A stretch of 64,000 nt of DNA from Cupriavidus plantarum (GTDB lineage Bacteria; Pseudomonadota; Gammaproteobacteria; Burkholderiales; Burkholderiaceae). Below, one piece after another: positions 47,838-57,534 of this stretch (within the stretch, counting starts at the first letter, position 1; every line of letters begins with the position of its first letter). The stretch covers positions 1-64,000 of the forward strand of contig NZ_CAJPUX010000001.1 of assembly GCF_905397285.1 (NCBI RefSeq). Direction: 5' to 3'. The notes below the pieces were generated by a model, which worked only from the letters and a program-made list of their open reading frames with translations, searched no databases and was not told the origin of the DNA. The translations under genes were made by a program, and so were the position numbers.

Positions 47838-48734
47838 ATGTCTTTCGTGTTTCGTGGCCTCGCGCGGATGATGGCGCGAGCGTTCGTGTCGGTAGCGGTG
47901 TCGGCGGCAGCGGTGGCGGTGCCGGGAATGGCAACGTCCGCGCATGCGCAGACCGCGCTGCCGCCGCGTGTGACCGAGCAGGTGGTGATGGTGCCGAAGG
48001 TCGGCACGCTGTTCACGGTGGAGCTGGAGACGACGATCTTCCGGCCGCCGGGCGAGGGGCCGTTTCCGCTCGTCGTCATCAGCCACGGCAAGGCGCCCGG
48101 CAAGCCCGCTTTCCAGGGCCGCGCGCGCTTCGCGGCGCAGAGCGCCGAGTTCCTGAAGCGCGGTTACGTGGTCGCGCTGCCGATGCGGCAGGGGTTCTCG
48201 CGCTCGGGCGGCATGTATATCGGGGGCGGCTGCAACGTACAGGCCAACGGCCTCGTGCAGGCGGAAGATCTCGTGGCCGCGCTCGACTACCTGACGCGCC
48301 AGTCGTATGTCGATGCGGAGCGCATCGTGATGATCGGCCAGTCGCATGGCGGGCTGTCTACGATGGCGTTCAACGCGATCGGCTATCCAGGTGTGCGTGG
48401 CGTGATCAATTTCGCGGGCGGCCTGCGCAACGAAAGCTGCGATGGCTGGGAGAACAATCTCGTGGACGCCTTTGCCGACTACGGCCGCACCGCGCGGTAT
48501 CCGTCGCTGTGGATCTACGGCAGCAACGACAGCTTCTGGCCCTGGCCGCTGCCCGAGAAGATGTTCAACAGCTACAAGTCCACCGTGAGCGGCTCGGCCA
48601 TGGACGCGACCTTCGTCGATGTCGGGGACTTCGAGTTCGATTCGCACCGGCTGTTCAGCAGCCGCAACGGCATTCGTGTGTGGCTCCCGCCCGTGGAAGC
48701 ATTTCTGCGCCGCGTGGGCATGCCCGCCGAGTGA
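47838..48734 (+). CDS. Exported alpha/beta hydrolase, dienelactone-hydrolase-like
   Basis: A 298-residue hydrolase with an N-terminal signal peptide (residues 1-38, hydrophobic AFVSVAVSAAAVAVPGMAT then AHAQ). The core shows PFPLVVISHG (oxyanion), nucleophile GQSHGGLST, and an acid and a His in IYGSNDSFWPWP and the terminal region DSHRLFSS. Cysteines at about 137 and 197 may form a disulfide. It probably acts in the periplasm, so its insertion between liuB and liuC is odd for a cytoplasmic pathway. Function unknown. Confidence 0.83.
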   Translation: MSFVFRGLARMMARAFVSVAVSAAAVAVPGMATSAHAQTALPPRVTEQVVMVPKVGTLFTVELETTIFRPPGEGPFPLVVISHGKAPGKPAFQGRARFAAQSAEFLKRGYVVALPMRQGFSRSGGMYIGGGCNVQANGLVQAEDLVAALDYLTRQSYVDAERIVMIGQSHGGLSTMAFNAIGYPGVRGVINFAGGLRNESCDGWENNLVDAFADYGRTARYPSLWIYGSNDSFWPWPLPEKMFNSYKSTVSGSAMDATFVDVGDFEFDSHRLFSSRNGIRVWLPPVEAFLRRVGMPAE

Positions 48735-48759
48735 CCTCATCCCTCTATCTGGAGCCCGC

Positions 48760-49548
48760 ATGAACTTCACCACGCTTACCGTCACCGTCGCGTCGCACGT
48801 CGCCACGGTCACGCTGAACCGGCCCGACGTGCGCAATGCCTTCAACGAGACCGTGATCGCGGAACTCACCGGCGCCTTCCGCGCGCTCGGCGATACGCCC
48901 GACGTGCGCGCGATCGTGCTGGCGGGCAATGGCCCGGCGTTCTGCGCGGGCGCCGACCTGAACTGGATGAAGAAGATGGCGGGCTACTCGGACGACGAGA
49001 ACCGTGCCGACGCCCTGACCCTCGCGCAGATGCTGCACACGATCTGGGCCTGCCCCAAGCCCGTGATCGCGCGCGTGCATGGCGACACGTACGCCGGCGG
49101 CGTGGGTCTCGTCGCGGCGTGCGACATCGTCGTGGCGGCGCAGCCTGTGCAGTTCTGCCTGTCCGAGGCGCGCCTCGGCCTGATGCCCGCGACGATCAGC
49201 CCTTACGTGATCCGCGCGATGGGGGAGCAGGCGTCGCGCCGCTACTTCATCACGGCCGAACGGTTCGATGCCGCCGAAGCGCTGCGGCTCGGCTTCGTCC
49301 ATGCGGTGGCGGCGCCCGATGCGCTCGACGCCAGGGTCGCCGAGATCGCGGGTGCGCTGGTGGCCAACAGCCCCAACGCCGTGCGGGAGAGCAAGCGGCT
49401 CGTGCAGGACGTGGCCGGCGCGCCCATCGACGACGATCTGCTCGCGCTGACGGCGGACCGCATCGCGCAGATCCGGTCGTCGGAAGAAGGGCGCGAAGGC
49501 GTGCGCTCGTTCCTCGAAAAGCGGGCGCCCGCATGGCGTCCCGCTTGA
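48760..49548 (+). CDS. liuC: Methylglutaconyl-CoA hydratase
   Basis: Hydrates 3-methylglutaconyl-CoA to HMG-CoA. The 262-residue crotonase-fold enzyme has GNGPAFCAGADLNWMKKMAGYS, whose FCAGADLNWM stretch is typical of this hydratase, and HGDTYAGGVGLVAACDIV with SEARLGLMPATISPYV. GGAG lies 5 bases before the ATG. Position after liuB and the exported hydrolase, before the bio genes, matches the known liu gene group. Confidence 0.92.
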   Translation: MNFTTLTVTVASHVATVTLNRPDVRNAFNETVIAELTGAFRALGDTPDVRAIVLAGNGPAFCAGADLNWMKKMAGYSDDENRADALTLAQMLHTIWACPKPVIARVHGDTYAGGVGLVAACDIVVAAQPVQFCLSEARLGLMPATISPYVIRAMGEQASRRYFITAERFDAAEALRLGFVHAVAAPDALDARVAEIAGALVANSPNAVRESKRLVQDVAGAPIDDDLLALTADRIAQIRSSEEGREGVRSFLEKRAPAWRPA

Positions 49549-49590
49549 GCGCGGCAATGCGAGTGCACAGCGACGCATCGGGTTTTTGGC

Positions 49591-49608
49591 GCTTTTCCGG
49601 CGAAAAGC
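49591..49608 (+). terminator. Possible attenuator hairpin after liuC
   Basis: GCTTTTC (49591-49597) and GAAAAGC (49602-49608) around CGGC. No T-tract follows. The gap 49549-49827 holds another short inverted repeat CTTGG-TTTG-CCAAG at 49701-49714, and no gene that I can support. Confidence 0.35.
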
Positions 49609-49827
49609 CCGCAGAACGCGCGCGCTTGGCCAGCGCGGGGCTGCGTAGGCGCCCAATATCGCGCAACTCCCGGCAACATGACGCTAACTCGCCGGCCGGC
49701 CTTGGTTTGCCAAGACCCTGCTAACGTCCCTACCATGAGGCTCCCCAATCCGCCCGCTCATCCCGCCCCGGCCAGCTCCGTCCGGCCCGGCGCGCATGCG
49801 GGCGGCCAACGTAGCAGGAGGGTCCTC

Positions 49828-51276
49828 TTGGAACACCAGTCCCCCCCGGCCGGACTTGCCGCCCGTAGCGCGCGTGCCGTGTGGCACCCGTGCACGCGCC
49901 TGCGGCCCGACGGCAATATTCCGCCGCTCGCGATCGCGCGCGGCGAAGGGCCATGGCTCATCGATGCCAATGGCCAGCGTTATTTCGACGCCATCAGCTC
50001 CTGGTGGGTGAATCTGTTCGGCCATGCCAACCCGGCCATCAATGCCGCGCTGGTCGATCAGCTCCAGACGCTCGAGCACGTGATGCTCGCGGGCTGCACG
50101 CACGAGCCCGCCGTCGCGCTCGCGGAGCGGCTGTCGGCTTTGACTGGCGGCGCGCTCGGTCATGCGTTCTACGCGTCCGATGGCGCGTCTGCCGTGGAGA
50201 TCGCGCTCAAGATGAGCTTCCACTACTGGCGCAACACGGGCCTCTCCGCCAAGCGCGAGTTCGTGTGCCTGCGCGACGGTTACCACGGCGAAACGGTCGG
50301 CGCGCTCGCGGTGACCGATCTCGAGGTCTTTCGCGATGCGTACGACCCGCTGACGCGCCGCGCGCATGTGGTGATGTCGCCCGACGCGCGGCAGGTCCGC
50401 CGGGGCGAGACCGCCGCCGACGTGGCCGCGCGCGCGCTGGACGAGCTGGAAGCGTTGCTGCGCGAGCGCGCCGGGCAAATCGCCGCGCTGATCGTCGAGC
50501 CGCTCGTGCAGTGCGCGGCCGGCATGGCGATGTACGACCCGTCGTACCTCGAAGGGGCGCGCGCGCTGTGCGATCGCTATCGCGTGCACCTGATCGCGGA
50601 CGAGATTGCCGTCGGCTGCGGCCGCACGGGGACGTTCTTCGCGTGGGAGCAGTCGCGTTCGGGTTCGCAGGCGGATGACCCCGCCCGTGACGCCACTCAT
50701 GCGGCCTCCGGCGCGGAGCCACTGCCCGCCCATGCGTGGCCCGACTTCCTGTGCCTGTCCAAGGGCATCAGCGGCGGATATCTGCCGCTGTCGCTCGTGC
50801 TGTCGCGCCCCGAGATCCAGCGCGCGTTCGTATCGGACGACCTTGCACGCAGCTTCCTCCATTCGCATTCGTACACGGGCAACCCGCTCGCGTGCCGTGC
50901 GGCGCTGGCCACGCTCGACCTGTTCGAGCAGGACGGCGTGCTGGCGCGCAACCGCGAGCGCGCGCAGTGGCTTGCGGAAGCCTTCACGCCGCTGGCGGCC
51001 GACGCGCGCCTGCGCAACGCGCGTCAGCAAGGCATGATCTGGGCCGCCGATATCGACGCGGCCGCGGCGGGCACCGACTTCGCGGTGCGCTTCCACCGCG
51101 CGGCACTCGCGCGTGGCGTGCTGGTCCGCCCGATCGGCCATACGCTCTACGTCATGCCGCCGTACGTGTTCGATGCCGCGCAGGCGCGCTGGCTTGGCGA
51201 ACAACTGCTGGCCACCCTCGACGAGGTGTCCGCCCATGTGACCGAACCCGAACCGGAGGTGCGCCGTGTTGCTTGA
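49828..51276 (+). CDS. bioA: Adenosylmethionine-8-amino-7-oxononanoate aminotransferase
   Basis: Makes 7,8-diaminopelargonate in biotin synthesis. The 482-residue PLP enzyme has [13 protein letters not shown], the PLP lysine in [32 protein letters not shown] and the substrate region AVWHPCTRL near the start. TTG at 49828 is selected because AGGAGG at 49816-49821 is 6 bases upstream and the protein then begins a normal BioA length; ATG 49735 would add about 31 Pro/Arg-rich residues without a ribosome binding site. An insertion (about 275-302, [20 protein letters not shown]) lies before the catalytic lysine. bioF overlaps by 11 bases. Confidence 0.93.
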   Translation: MEHQSPPAGLAARSARAVWHPCTRLRPDGNIPPLAIARGEGPWLIDANGQRYFDAISSWWVNLFGHANPAINAALVDQLQTLEHVMLAGCTHEPAVALAERLSALTGGALGHAFYASDGASAVEIALKMSFHYWRNTGLSAKREFVCLRDGYHGETVGALAVTDLEVFRDAYDPLTRRAHVVMSPDARQVRRGETAADVAARALDELEALLRERAGQIAALIVEPLVQCAAGMAMYDPSYLEGARALCDRYRVHLIADEIAVGCGRTGTFFAWEQSRSGSQADDPARDATHAASGAEPLPAHAWPDFLCLSKGISGGYLPLSLVLSRPEIQRAFVSDDLARSFLHSHSYTGNPLACRAALATLDLFEQDGVLARNRERAQWLAEAFTPLAADARLRNARQQGMIWAADIDAAAAGTDFAVRFHRAALARGVLVRPIGHTLYVMPPYVFDAAQARWLGEQLLATLDEVSAHVTEPEPEVRRVA

Positions 51277-52513
51277 TCATCTGAAACGCGCGGCCGCCGA
51301 ACGCGAGGCCCAGGCGCTGACGCGCCGCCGCCGCATTGCCCACACGGCATGCGCGCCGCATCAATCGGTCGGCCCGCTGGGCGAGACGCCGGCCTCGCTG
51401 CTGACGTTCTGCAGCAACGACTACCTTGGCCTCGCCGATCACCACGCGCTCGCGGAAGCGATGGCCGATGGCGCGCGCCGCTATGGCGCGGGCAGCGGCG
51501 CGTCGCACCTTGTCAGCGGGCATTCGATCGCGCATGCGCAGCTGGAGGAGCGTCTGGCGCAATGGCTCGCGCCTTCCATTCCGAACGCGCGCGCGCTGTA
51601 CTTCTGCACGGGCTACATGGCGAATCTCGCGGTGCTCACCGCCCTTGGCTCGGCCGGTGCGACGCTGTTCTGCGAATCGCTGAACCATGCATCGCTGATC
51701 GACGGGGCGCGTCTCGCCAAGGCCGATGTCGTGCGCTATCCGCATGGCGATGTGGCCGCGCTCGGCGACCAGCTCGCCGAGAGCAAGAGCGCGCTGAAGC
51801 TGATCGTCACCGACAGCGTGTTCAGCATGGACGGCGACATTGCACCGCTGTCGGCGCTGCTCGCCCTCGCGGAAACGCATGACGCGTGGCTGATCCTCGA
51901 CGATGCGCATGGCTTCGGCGTGCTCGGTGAGCAGGGCCACGGCGTGCTCGAGCATCTGGGCCTCGTGTCCGAGCGGCTGATTTATCTCGGCACGCTCGGC
52001 AAGGCCGCGGGCGTGGCGGGTGCCTTCGTCGCCGCGCATGAATTGATCATCGAGCATCTGATCAACACGGCACGCCCGTACATCTACACGACGGCCGCGC
52101 CGCCCGCCGTCGCGCATGCGTTGCTGACGAGCCTGGACCTGATCGAAGGCGATGAAGGGCACGTCCGGCGCGCGCACCTGGCGCGGCTCATCGCGCAATT
52201 GCGCGAAGGCCTTGGCGCGCTGGCCGCGCAGGCGGGCTGGGAGCTGGGCGACAGCGACACGGCGATCCAACCCCTGATCGTGCGCGACAACGCGCTCTCG
52301 CTGGCGCTCTCCGCCGCGCTGGAGGCCGAAGGCATTCGCGTGGGCGCGATTCGCCCGCCGACCGTCGCGGCCGGCACCGCGCGCCTGCGCATCACGCTGT
52401 CGGCGTCGCATACCGAGGGCGACGTCCACCGGCTGCTCGATGCCCTGACGCGCGCGACGGCGCCGTTCACGCAGCGCGATAGCGCCAGCATCGATTGCAA
52501 GGAGGCCGCCTGA
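51266..52513 (+). CDS. bioF: 8-Amino-7-oxononanoate synthase
   Basis: Condenses pimeloyl thioester with alanine, the first committed step of biotin ring assembly. The 415-residue PLP enzyme has [24 protein letters not shown], the [10 protein letters not shown] region and the PLP lysine in [18 protein letters not shown] at 51266 is used (GGAGG 6 bases upstream), overlapping bioA by 11 bases. It is followed directly by bioD, whose ATG overlaps the TGA by one base (TGATG). Confidence 0.94.
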   Translation: MLLDHLKRAAAEREAQALTRRRRIAHTACAPHQSVGPLGETPASLLTFCSNDYLGLADHHALAEAMADGARRYGAGSGASHLVSGHSIAHAQLEERLAQWLAPSIPNARALYFCTGYMANLAVLTALGSAGATLFCESLNHASLIDGARLAKADVVRYPHGDVAALGDQLAESKSALKLIVTDSVFSMDGDIAPLSALLALAETHDAWLILDDAHGFGVLGEQGHGVLEHLGLVSERLIYLGTLGKAAGVAGAFVAAHELIIEHLINTARPYIYTTAAPPAVAHALLTSLDLIEGDEGHVRRAHLARLIAQLREGLGALAAQAGWELGDSDTAIQPLIVRDNALSLALSAALEAEGIRVGAIRPPTVAAGTARLRITLSASHTEGDVHRLLDALTRATAPFTQRDSASIDCKEAA

Positions 52514-53316
52514 TGTCGCAAACGAACGTGACGTCGCAAACGAAGGAACGCAACGCCGCATTGCGTCCCGAACGCGTGGCCTGCTTCGTCACTGGCACCG
52601 ACACCGGCGTGGGCAAGACGCACGCGAGCGCCACGCTGCTGCATGCATTGCATCACGGCGGCTACAGCACCACGGGCATGAAGCCGGTGGCGAGCGGCGG
52701 CGAATGGCTCGACGAGCGCTGGCAGAACGACGACGTCGAACAGCTGCGCGCGGCCGGCTCGGTCATCGCGCCGCAGGAAGAGATGTGTCCGTTCCTGATG
52801 CGCATGCCCGTATCGCCGCATCTGGCCGCCGCGATGGAAGGGATGCGCATCGCGCCCGAACCGATCCTCGATGCCTTCCACGCGCTGCAAGGCCGTGCCG
52901 ATGCGGTCGTCGTCGAGGGCGTCGGCGGCTTCCAGGTGCCGCTCGATGTGGGCGCCGCGCGCTGGAGCACCGCGGACCTCGCGGTCATGCTGGGCCTGCC
53001 TGTCGTGATGGTCGTCGGCGTACGCCTCGGCTGCCTGAGCCACGCGATGCTCACCGCGGAATCGATCCGCGCGCGCGGGCTGCGGCTTGCGGGCTGGATC
53101 GCCAATCGCATCGATCCGGACATGCTGCTGCCCGACGAGAACATCGTCACGCTGATTGACATGCTCGGCGCGCTCGGCGTGCCCCTTCTCGGCCAGCTGC
53201 CGTGGCAGGTCGCACCGGCCATTGCCGCGAGCCAGATCGATCTCGGCCCGCTCTATGCGACCATTCGCGATATGGAACGCATGGGCCAGCCGTCCACCAC
53301 CGAATACGAAAACTGA
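52513..53316 (+). CDS. bioD: Dethiobiotin synthetase
   Basis: ATP-dependent carboxylation and ring closure of diaminopelargonate. The 267-residue protein has the P-loop [12 protein letters not shown], the metal-binding MKPVASGGE and [12 protein letters not shown], all typical of BioD. The N-terminus has about 20 extra residues before [12 protein letters not shown]. It also uses bicarbonate/CO2, like the carboxylase downstream. bioB follows after 7 bases. Confidence 0.94.
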   Translation: MSQTNVTSQTKERNAALRPERVACFVTGTDTGVGKTHASATLLHALHHGGYSTTGMKPVASGGEWLDERWQNDDVEQLRAAGSVIAPQEEMCPFLMRMPVSPHLAAAMEGMRIAPEPILDAFHALQGRADAVVVEGVGGFQVPLDVGAARWSTADLAVMLGLPVVMVVGVRLGCLSHAMLTAESIRARGLRLAGWIANRIDPDMLLPDENIVTLIDMLGALGVPLLGQLPWQVAPAIAASQIDLGPLYATIRDMERMGQPSTTEYEN

Positions 53317-53323
53317 AACGATC

Positions 53324-54361
53324 ATGACGCAAACCACCCACACCACCGTCGCCACCGTCTCCGCCGACGCGCTTCGCCAGTCCGCCCGCAACATCGCCGC
53401 GGGCGCGCCCAAGGACACCGATGCCTGGCGCGTCGACGACGTGGCCGCGCTGTTCGCGCTGCCGTTCAACGATCTGCTGTTCCGCGCGCAGCAGGTGCAT
53501 CGCGAGAACTTCGACCCGAACGCCGTGCAGCTGTCGACGCTGCTGTCGATCAAGACCGGCGGCTGCGAAGAGGATTGCGGCTATTGCCCGCAGAGCGCGC
53601 ACCACGACGCTGGCGTGAAGGCCGAGAAGCTGATGGCGCTCGACGAGGTCCTGGAGGCCGCGCGTGCCGCCAAGGCCAACGGCGCCACGCGATTCTGCAT
53701 GGGCGCCGCCTGGCGCAGCCCGAAGGAGCGTCACCTCGAGCCCGTGATCGACATGGTGCGCGAGGTCAAGGCCATGGGGCTGGAAACCTGCGTCACGCTT
53801 GGCATGCTCAAGGCCGAGCAGGCGCAGCGCCTGAAGGACGCGGGTCTCGACTACTACAACCACAACCTCGACACGTCGCCCGAGTTCTACGGCAAGATCA
53901 TCACCACGCGCACGTATCAGGATCGTCTCGACACGATCGGCCACGTGCGTGACGCGGGCATCAACGTGTGCTGCGGCGGCATCGTCGGCATGGGCGAGTC
54001 GCGCGCGGCGCGCGCGGGCCTGATCGCTCAACTGGCCAACATGGATCCGTATCCGGAGTCGGTGCCCATCAACAACCTCGTGCAGGTGGAAGGCACGCCG
54101 CTGGCCGGCACCGAGGCGCTGGACCCGTTCGAGTTCGTCCGCACGATCGCGGTGGCGCGCATCACCATGCCGCGCGCGATGGTGCGTCTGTCCGCTGGCC
54201 GCGAGGCCATGGACGAAGCCTTGCAGGCGCTGTGCTTCATGGCCGGCGCCAATTCGATTTTCTATGGCGAAAAGCTGCTGACCACCGGCAACCCGCAGGC
54301 CGATCGCGATCGCGCGCTGCTCGCGCGCCTCGACATTCGCGCGGAAGGCTACGCGGGGTAA
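53324..54361 (+). CDS. bioB: Biotin synthase
   Basis: Radical-SAM enzyme that inserts sulfur into dethiobiotin. The 345-residue protein shows the cluster motif C81-E-E-D-C85-G-Y-C88 in [18 protein letters not shown], plus [11 protein letters not shown], the conserved [13 protein letters not shown] and the [17 protein letters not shown] region that holds ligands for the auxiliary 2Fe-2S cluster. It completes the bioAFDB operon. liuD starts 55 bases after its stop, so bio and liuD expression may be linked by read-through. Confidence 0.96.
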   Translation: MTQTTHTTVATVSADALRQSARNIAAGAPKDTDAWRVDDVAALFALPFNDLLFRAQQVHRENFDPNAVQLSTLLSIKTGGCEEDCGYCPQSAHHDAGVKAEKLMALDEVLEAARAAKANGATRFCMGAAWRSPKERHLEPVIDMVREVKAMGLETCVTLGMLKAEQAQRLKDAGLDYYNHNLDTSPEFYGKIITTRTYQDRLDTIGHVRDAGINVCCGGIVGMGESRAARAGLIAQLANMDPYPESVPINNLVQVEGTPLAGTEALDPFEFVRTIAVARITMPRAMVRLSAGREAMDEALQALCFMAGANSIFYGEKLLTTGNPQADRDRALLARLDIRAEGYAG

Positions 54362-54416
54362 TACCCGACGGTGCAACGCAGACTGGCCGCCCCCGACCAC
54401 AAGAAGGAGGAGAGCC

Positions 54417-56444
54417 ATGTTTCAGAAGGTCCTGATCGCCAACCGCGGCGAGATTGCCTGCCGCGTGGCCGCCACGTGCCGCCGTCTAGGCATTCGCACG
54501 GTGGCGGTCTATTCCGATGCCGACGCGGAAGCGCGGCATGTCGCGTATTGCGACGAAGCGATCCATATCGGCGGCGCGGCCGCGCGCGATAGCTATCTGC
54601 GCGCGGACCACATCATCGAGATGGCGCGCGATGCCGGGGTGCACGCCATTCACCCCGGCTATGGGTTCCTGTCCGAGAACGACGCGTTCGCCGAGGCCTG
54701 CGCCGAGGCGGGCATGGTCTTCATCGGCCCGCCCGCGTCCGCGATTCGCGCGATGGGCAGCAAAAGCGCGGCCAAGCAGTTGATGGAGCGTGCCGGGGTG
54801 CCGCTGGTGCCCGGGTATCACGGCGAGGACCAGAACCCCGCGCTATTGCGCGCGGAGGCCGATCGCATCGGCTATCCGGTACTGATCAAGGCCAGCGCCG
54901 GCGGCGGGGGCAAGGGCATGCGCGTCGTCGAGTCCGGCGACGCCTTCGAGGCCGCGCTGGCATCCGTCCGGCGCGAGGCGTCGGCGAGCTTCGGCGACGA
55001 CAAGGTGCTCGTCGAGAAGTACCTCACGCGGCCGCGCCATATCGAGATTCAGGTGTTTGCCGACACGCATGGCAATTGCGTGTACCTGTTCGAGCGCGAC
55101 TGCTCGGTGCAGCGCCGTCACCAGAAGGTCCTCGAGGAAGCCCCGGCGCCGGGCATGACCGAGGAACGCCGCCGCGCGATGGGCGAGGCGGCCGTGGCCG
55201 CGGCGCGCGCGGTGGGGTATGTCGGCGCGGGTACGGTCGAGTTCATCGCGAATCAGGACGGCTCGTTCTACTTCATGGAGATGAACACGCGGCTGCAGGT
55301 CGAGCATCCGGTGACCGAAATGATCACGGGGCAGGACCTCGTCGAGTGGCAACTGCGTGTTGCCGCGGGCGAGCCGCTGCCATTGACGCAGGAACAGCTG
55401 CGCATCGACGGGCATGCGATCGAAGCGCGGATCTATGCCGAGAATCCGGAGAAAGGCTTTCTGCCTTCCACGGGCACGCTGCGTTTCCTGCGGACGCCGC
55501 CGGCGGTGCAATTCATGCGTGGCGGCGACGCGCACGGTCCGGCAGGGGTCCGCATCGATGCGGGCGTGCGCGAAGGCGATGCCATCAGCCCGTTCTACGA
55601 TCCGATGATCGCGAAGCTGATCGTCTGGGGGCCGACGCGCGAGGCGGCGCTGGCACGGCTGTCGCAGGCGCTGGCCGGTTACCACGTCGTCGGGCTCTCC
55701 ACGAACGTCGCGTTCCTGCAGCGCCTTGTCACGTCGCAGGCCTTCCGCACGGCGGACCTCGACACGGGGCTGATCGAACGCAACCACGATGCGCTGTTCC
55801 CGCCGCCGCGCCCGGTGGGCATGGAGGCGGCCGCCCTTGCGGCGGCGGCATTGCTGGCGCGCGAGGATGCGACGCGGCGCGTCGACGCGACGGATCCGCA
55901 TTCGCCATGGACGCATGCCGGGGCCTGGCGCCTGAATGGCCGCGATGACCGCACGCTGCGGTTCAAGGCGGGCAACGACGTGCTCGAAGTCGTCCTGCGC
56001 ATCGAGTCGCGCCGCAAGACGCTGATCTTCATGGACCAGGCCACGCCCTTCGGCTACACGTTCCGTGCCGACGACATCCGCGTGGACATGGGCACGCGTC
56101 GCACGCATGGGCAGGTGCATGTGGAAGGCGACACGTTCCACGTCTTCCACGGCGGACGGCACGCGGTGCTCGAATGGCTCGACCCGCTGGCGGTGTCCGA
56201 TGCCGCCGAAGGCGAGGGCGGCAAGCTGACCGCCCCGATGCCGGGCAAGGTCATCGCGGTGATGGTGGAACCGGGCACATCGGTCACGCGCGGCACGCCG
56301 CTGCTGGTCATGGAAGCAATGAAGATGGAGCATACGATCAGCGCGCCGGCGGATGGGGTGGTGGCGGAGGTGTTGTATGGGGTCGGGGAACAGGTGACGG
56401 AAGGCGCGCAGCTGTTGGCGTTTGCCGTGCCGGAGCACGCGTGA
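54417..56444 (+). CDS. liuD: 3-Methylcrotonyl-CoA carboxylase, biotin-containing subunit
   Basis: Biotin carboxylase plus carrier subunit that pairs with LiuB. The 675-residue protein has the biotin-carboxylase domains (FQKVLIANRGEIACR start, ATP grasp with GGGGKGMRVV, EMNTRLQVEHPVTE) and a C-terminal biotinyl domain with VMEAMKMEHTISAP, where the Lys of the AMKM motif carries biotin. AAGGAGGAG lies ahead of the ATG. It is separated from liuB/liuC by the full bio operon. The biotin it needs would be made by the genes immediately upstream and attached by BirA (9232-10149). Confidence 0.95.
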   Translation: MFQKVLIANRGEIACRVAATCRRLGIRTVAVYSDADAEARHVAYCDEAIHIGGAAARDSYLRADHIIEMARDAGVHAIHPGYGFLSENDAFAEACAEAGMVFIGPPASAIRAMGSKSAAKQLMERAGVPLVPGYHGEDQNPALLRAEADRIGYPVLIKASAGGGGKGMRVVESGDAFEAALASVRREASASFGDDKVLVEKYLTRPRHIEIQVFADTHGNCVYLFERDCSVQRRHQKVLEEAPAPGMTEERRRAMGEAAVAAARAVGYVGAGTVEFIANQDGSFYFMEMNTRLQVEHPVTEMITGQDLVEWQLRVAAGEPLPLTQEQLRIDGHAIEARIYAENPEKGFLPSTGTLRFLRTPPAVQFMRGGDAHGPAGVRIDAGVREGDAISPFYDPMIAKLIVWGPTREAALARLSQALAGYHVVGLSTNVAFLQRLVTSQAFRTADLDTGLIERNHDALFPPPRPVGMEAAALAAAALLAREDATRRVDATDPHSPWTHAGAWRLNGRDDRTLRFKAGNDVLEVVLRIESRRKTLIFMDQATPFGYTFRADDIRVDMGTRRTHGQVHVEGDTFHVFHGGRHAVLEWLDPLAVSDAAEGEGGKLTAPMPGKVIAVMVEPGTSVTRGTPLLVMEAMKMEHTISAPADGVVAEVLYGVGEQVTEGAQLLAFAVPEHA

Positions 56445-56451
56445 GGTAGTT

Positions 56452-56497
56452 CTCTCCTCCCGCCCCTTTCCCCTTGGGGAGAGGGGCCGGGGGAGAG
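56452..56497. repeat. Long imperfect palindrome (REP-like) after liuD
   Basis: A 22-base left arm (56452-56473) pairs with a 22-base right arm (56476-56497) around TT: 19 Watson-Crick pairs, two G-T pairs and a single C-C mismatch. The left arm is pyrimidine-rich with CTCTCC at its end, the right purine-rich with GGGGGAGAG. It begins 8 bases after the liuD stop. Related C/T- and G-rich palindromes are, in my recollection, dispersed in Cupriavidus/Ralstonia intergenic regions. Confidence 0.7.
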
Positions 56498-56562
56498 TGT
56501 CCCCGCCCTCATTCCATGCCAAAATCCCAAGCATCCCCTTAAAAAAATCACACGGAGTCGAG

Positions 56563-57504
56563 ATGAAGTTGCAGTTGTACGTGCCGGACGGCCGCTACGC
56601 CCCCTGGATCGAAGGATTCGCCGAGGTCCTCCCCGAGGCCGAATGTCTCAAGTGGGAAGAATCGGGTGACGCGAGCGTGGACTATGCCGTCGTTTGGCGT
56701 CCTCCGGTAGAGATGCTCCGTGGCCGCACCGATCTGCGTGCCATCTTCAATCTCGGCGCCGGTGTCGACGGCATCCTGCGCCTGCGTGACGAAGACAAGG
56801 ACGCCTTGCCCAACGGCGTGCCGATCGTCCGGCTAGACGACGCCGGAATGGCCGCGCAGATGGCCGAGTACGTGACCGCCGCCGTGCTTCGCGACTTCCG
56901 CAAGCTCGACGCCTATGCCGCGCAGGCCGCAGCCGGCACGTGGAAATTCATCAAGCCCCACCGGCGCGCCGACTTCACCATCGGCGTGATGGGCATCGGC
57001 ACGCTGGGCAGCCACATCGCCCGCACGCTTGCGCAATTCGGCTTCCCCGTCCGCGGCTGGAGCCGTTCGCCGAAGCAGGTGCAAGGCGTGCAGACGTTCC
57101 ATGGCGAAGACGGCCGTGGCGAATTTCTCGATGGCCTGCGCGTGCTCGTCAACGTGTTGCCGCTGACGCCGGACACGGAAGACATCATCGACGCCAGCCT
57201 GCTGAGCAGGCTCGCCGACGGCGCGCACCTCGTCAACGTCGCGCGCGGCCAGCACGTGGTGGAAGCCGATCTGCTGGCAGCGGTGCAGTCCGGCAAGATC
57301 GGCGGCGCCACGCTCGACGTGTTCCGCGAGGAACCGCTGCCCGCCGGGCATCCATTCTGGCAAGAGCCGCGCATCACCATCACGCCGCATATCTCGGCGC
57401 TGACGCTCCGCGAGGACAGCATCGCGCAGATCGCGCAAAAGATCCGCGCGCTCGGCGAGGGCAAGCCCATCGCCGGCGTGGTCGATATCGACCGCGGATA
57501 CTGA
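56563..57504 (+). CDS. ghrA: 2-Hydroxyacid dehydrogenase, GhrA-like
   Basis: A 313-residue NAD(P)H-dependent D-2-hydroxyacid dehydrogenase. The cofactor motif is GVMGIGTLGSHIARTLAQFG, and the catalytic Arg, Glu and His are in HLVNVARGQHVVEADL, FREEPLP and TPHISA. The short N-terminal segment and overall length match glyoxylate/hydroxypyruvate reductase A. GGAG lies 8 bases before ATG 56563. It sits between liuD and liuE; a role in leucine catabolism is not known, but glyoxylate is linked to the aceK-controlled shunt. Confidence 0.9.
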   Translation: MKLQLYVPDGRYAPWIEGFAEVLPEAECLKWEESGDASVDYAVVWRPPVEMLRGRTDLRAIFNLGAGVDGILRLRDEDKDALPNGVPIVRLDDAGMAAQMAEYVTAAVLRDFRKLDAYAAQAAAGTWKFIKPHRRADFTIGVMGIGTLGSHIARTLAQFGFPVRGWSRSPKQVQGVQTFHGEDGRGEFLDGLRVLVNVLPLTPDTEDIIDASLLSRLADGAHLVNVARGQHVVEADLLAAVQSGKIGGATLDVFREEPLPAGHPFWQEPRITITPHISALTLREDSIAQIAQKIRALGEGKPIAGVVDIDRGY

Positions 57505-57534
57505 ACGCGCGCCCCACCGAACAAGGAGTTGGAG

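Noticed and set aside
49680..49827. BirA operator upstream of bioA
   Set aside because: No TTGTAAACC-N15-GGTTTACAA-like sequence is present, and BirA here lacks a DNA-binding domain.
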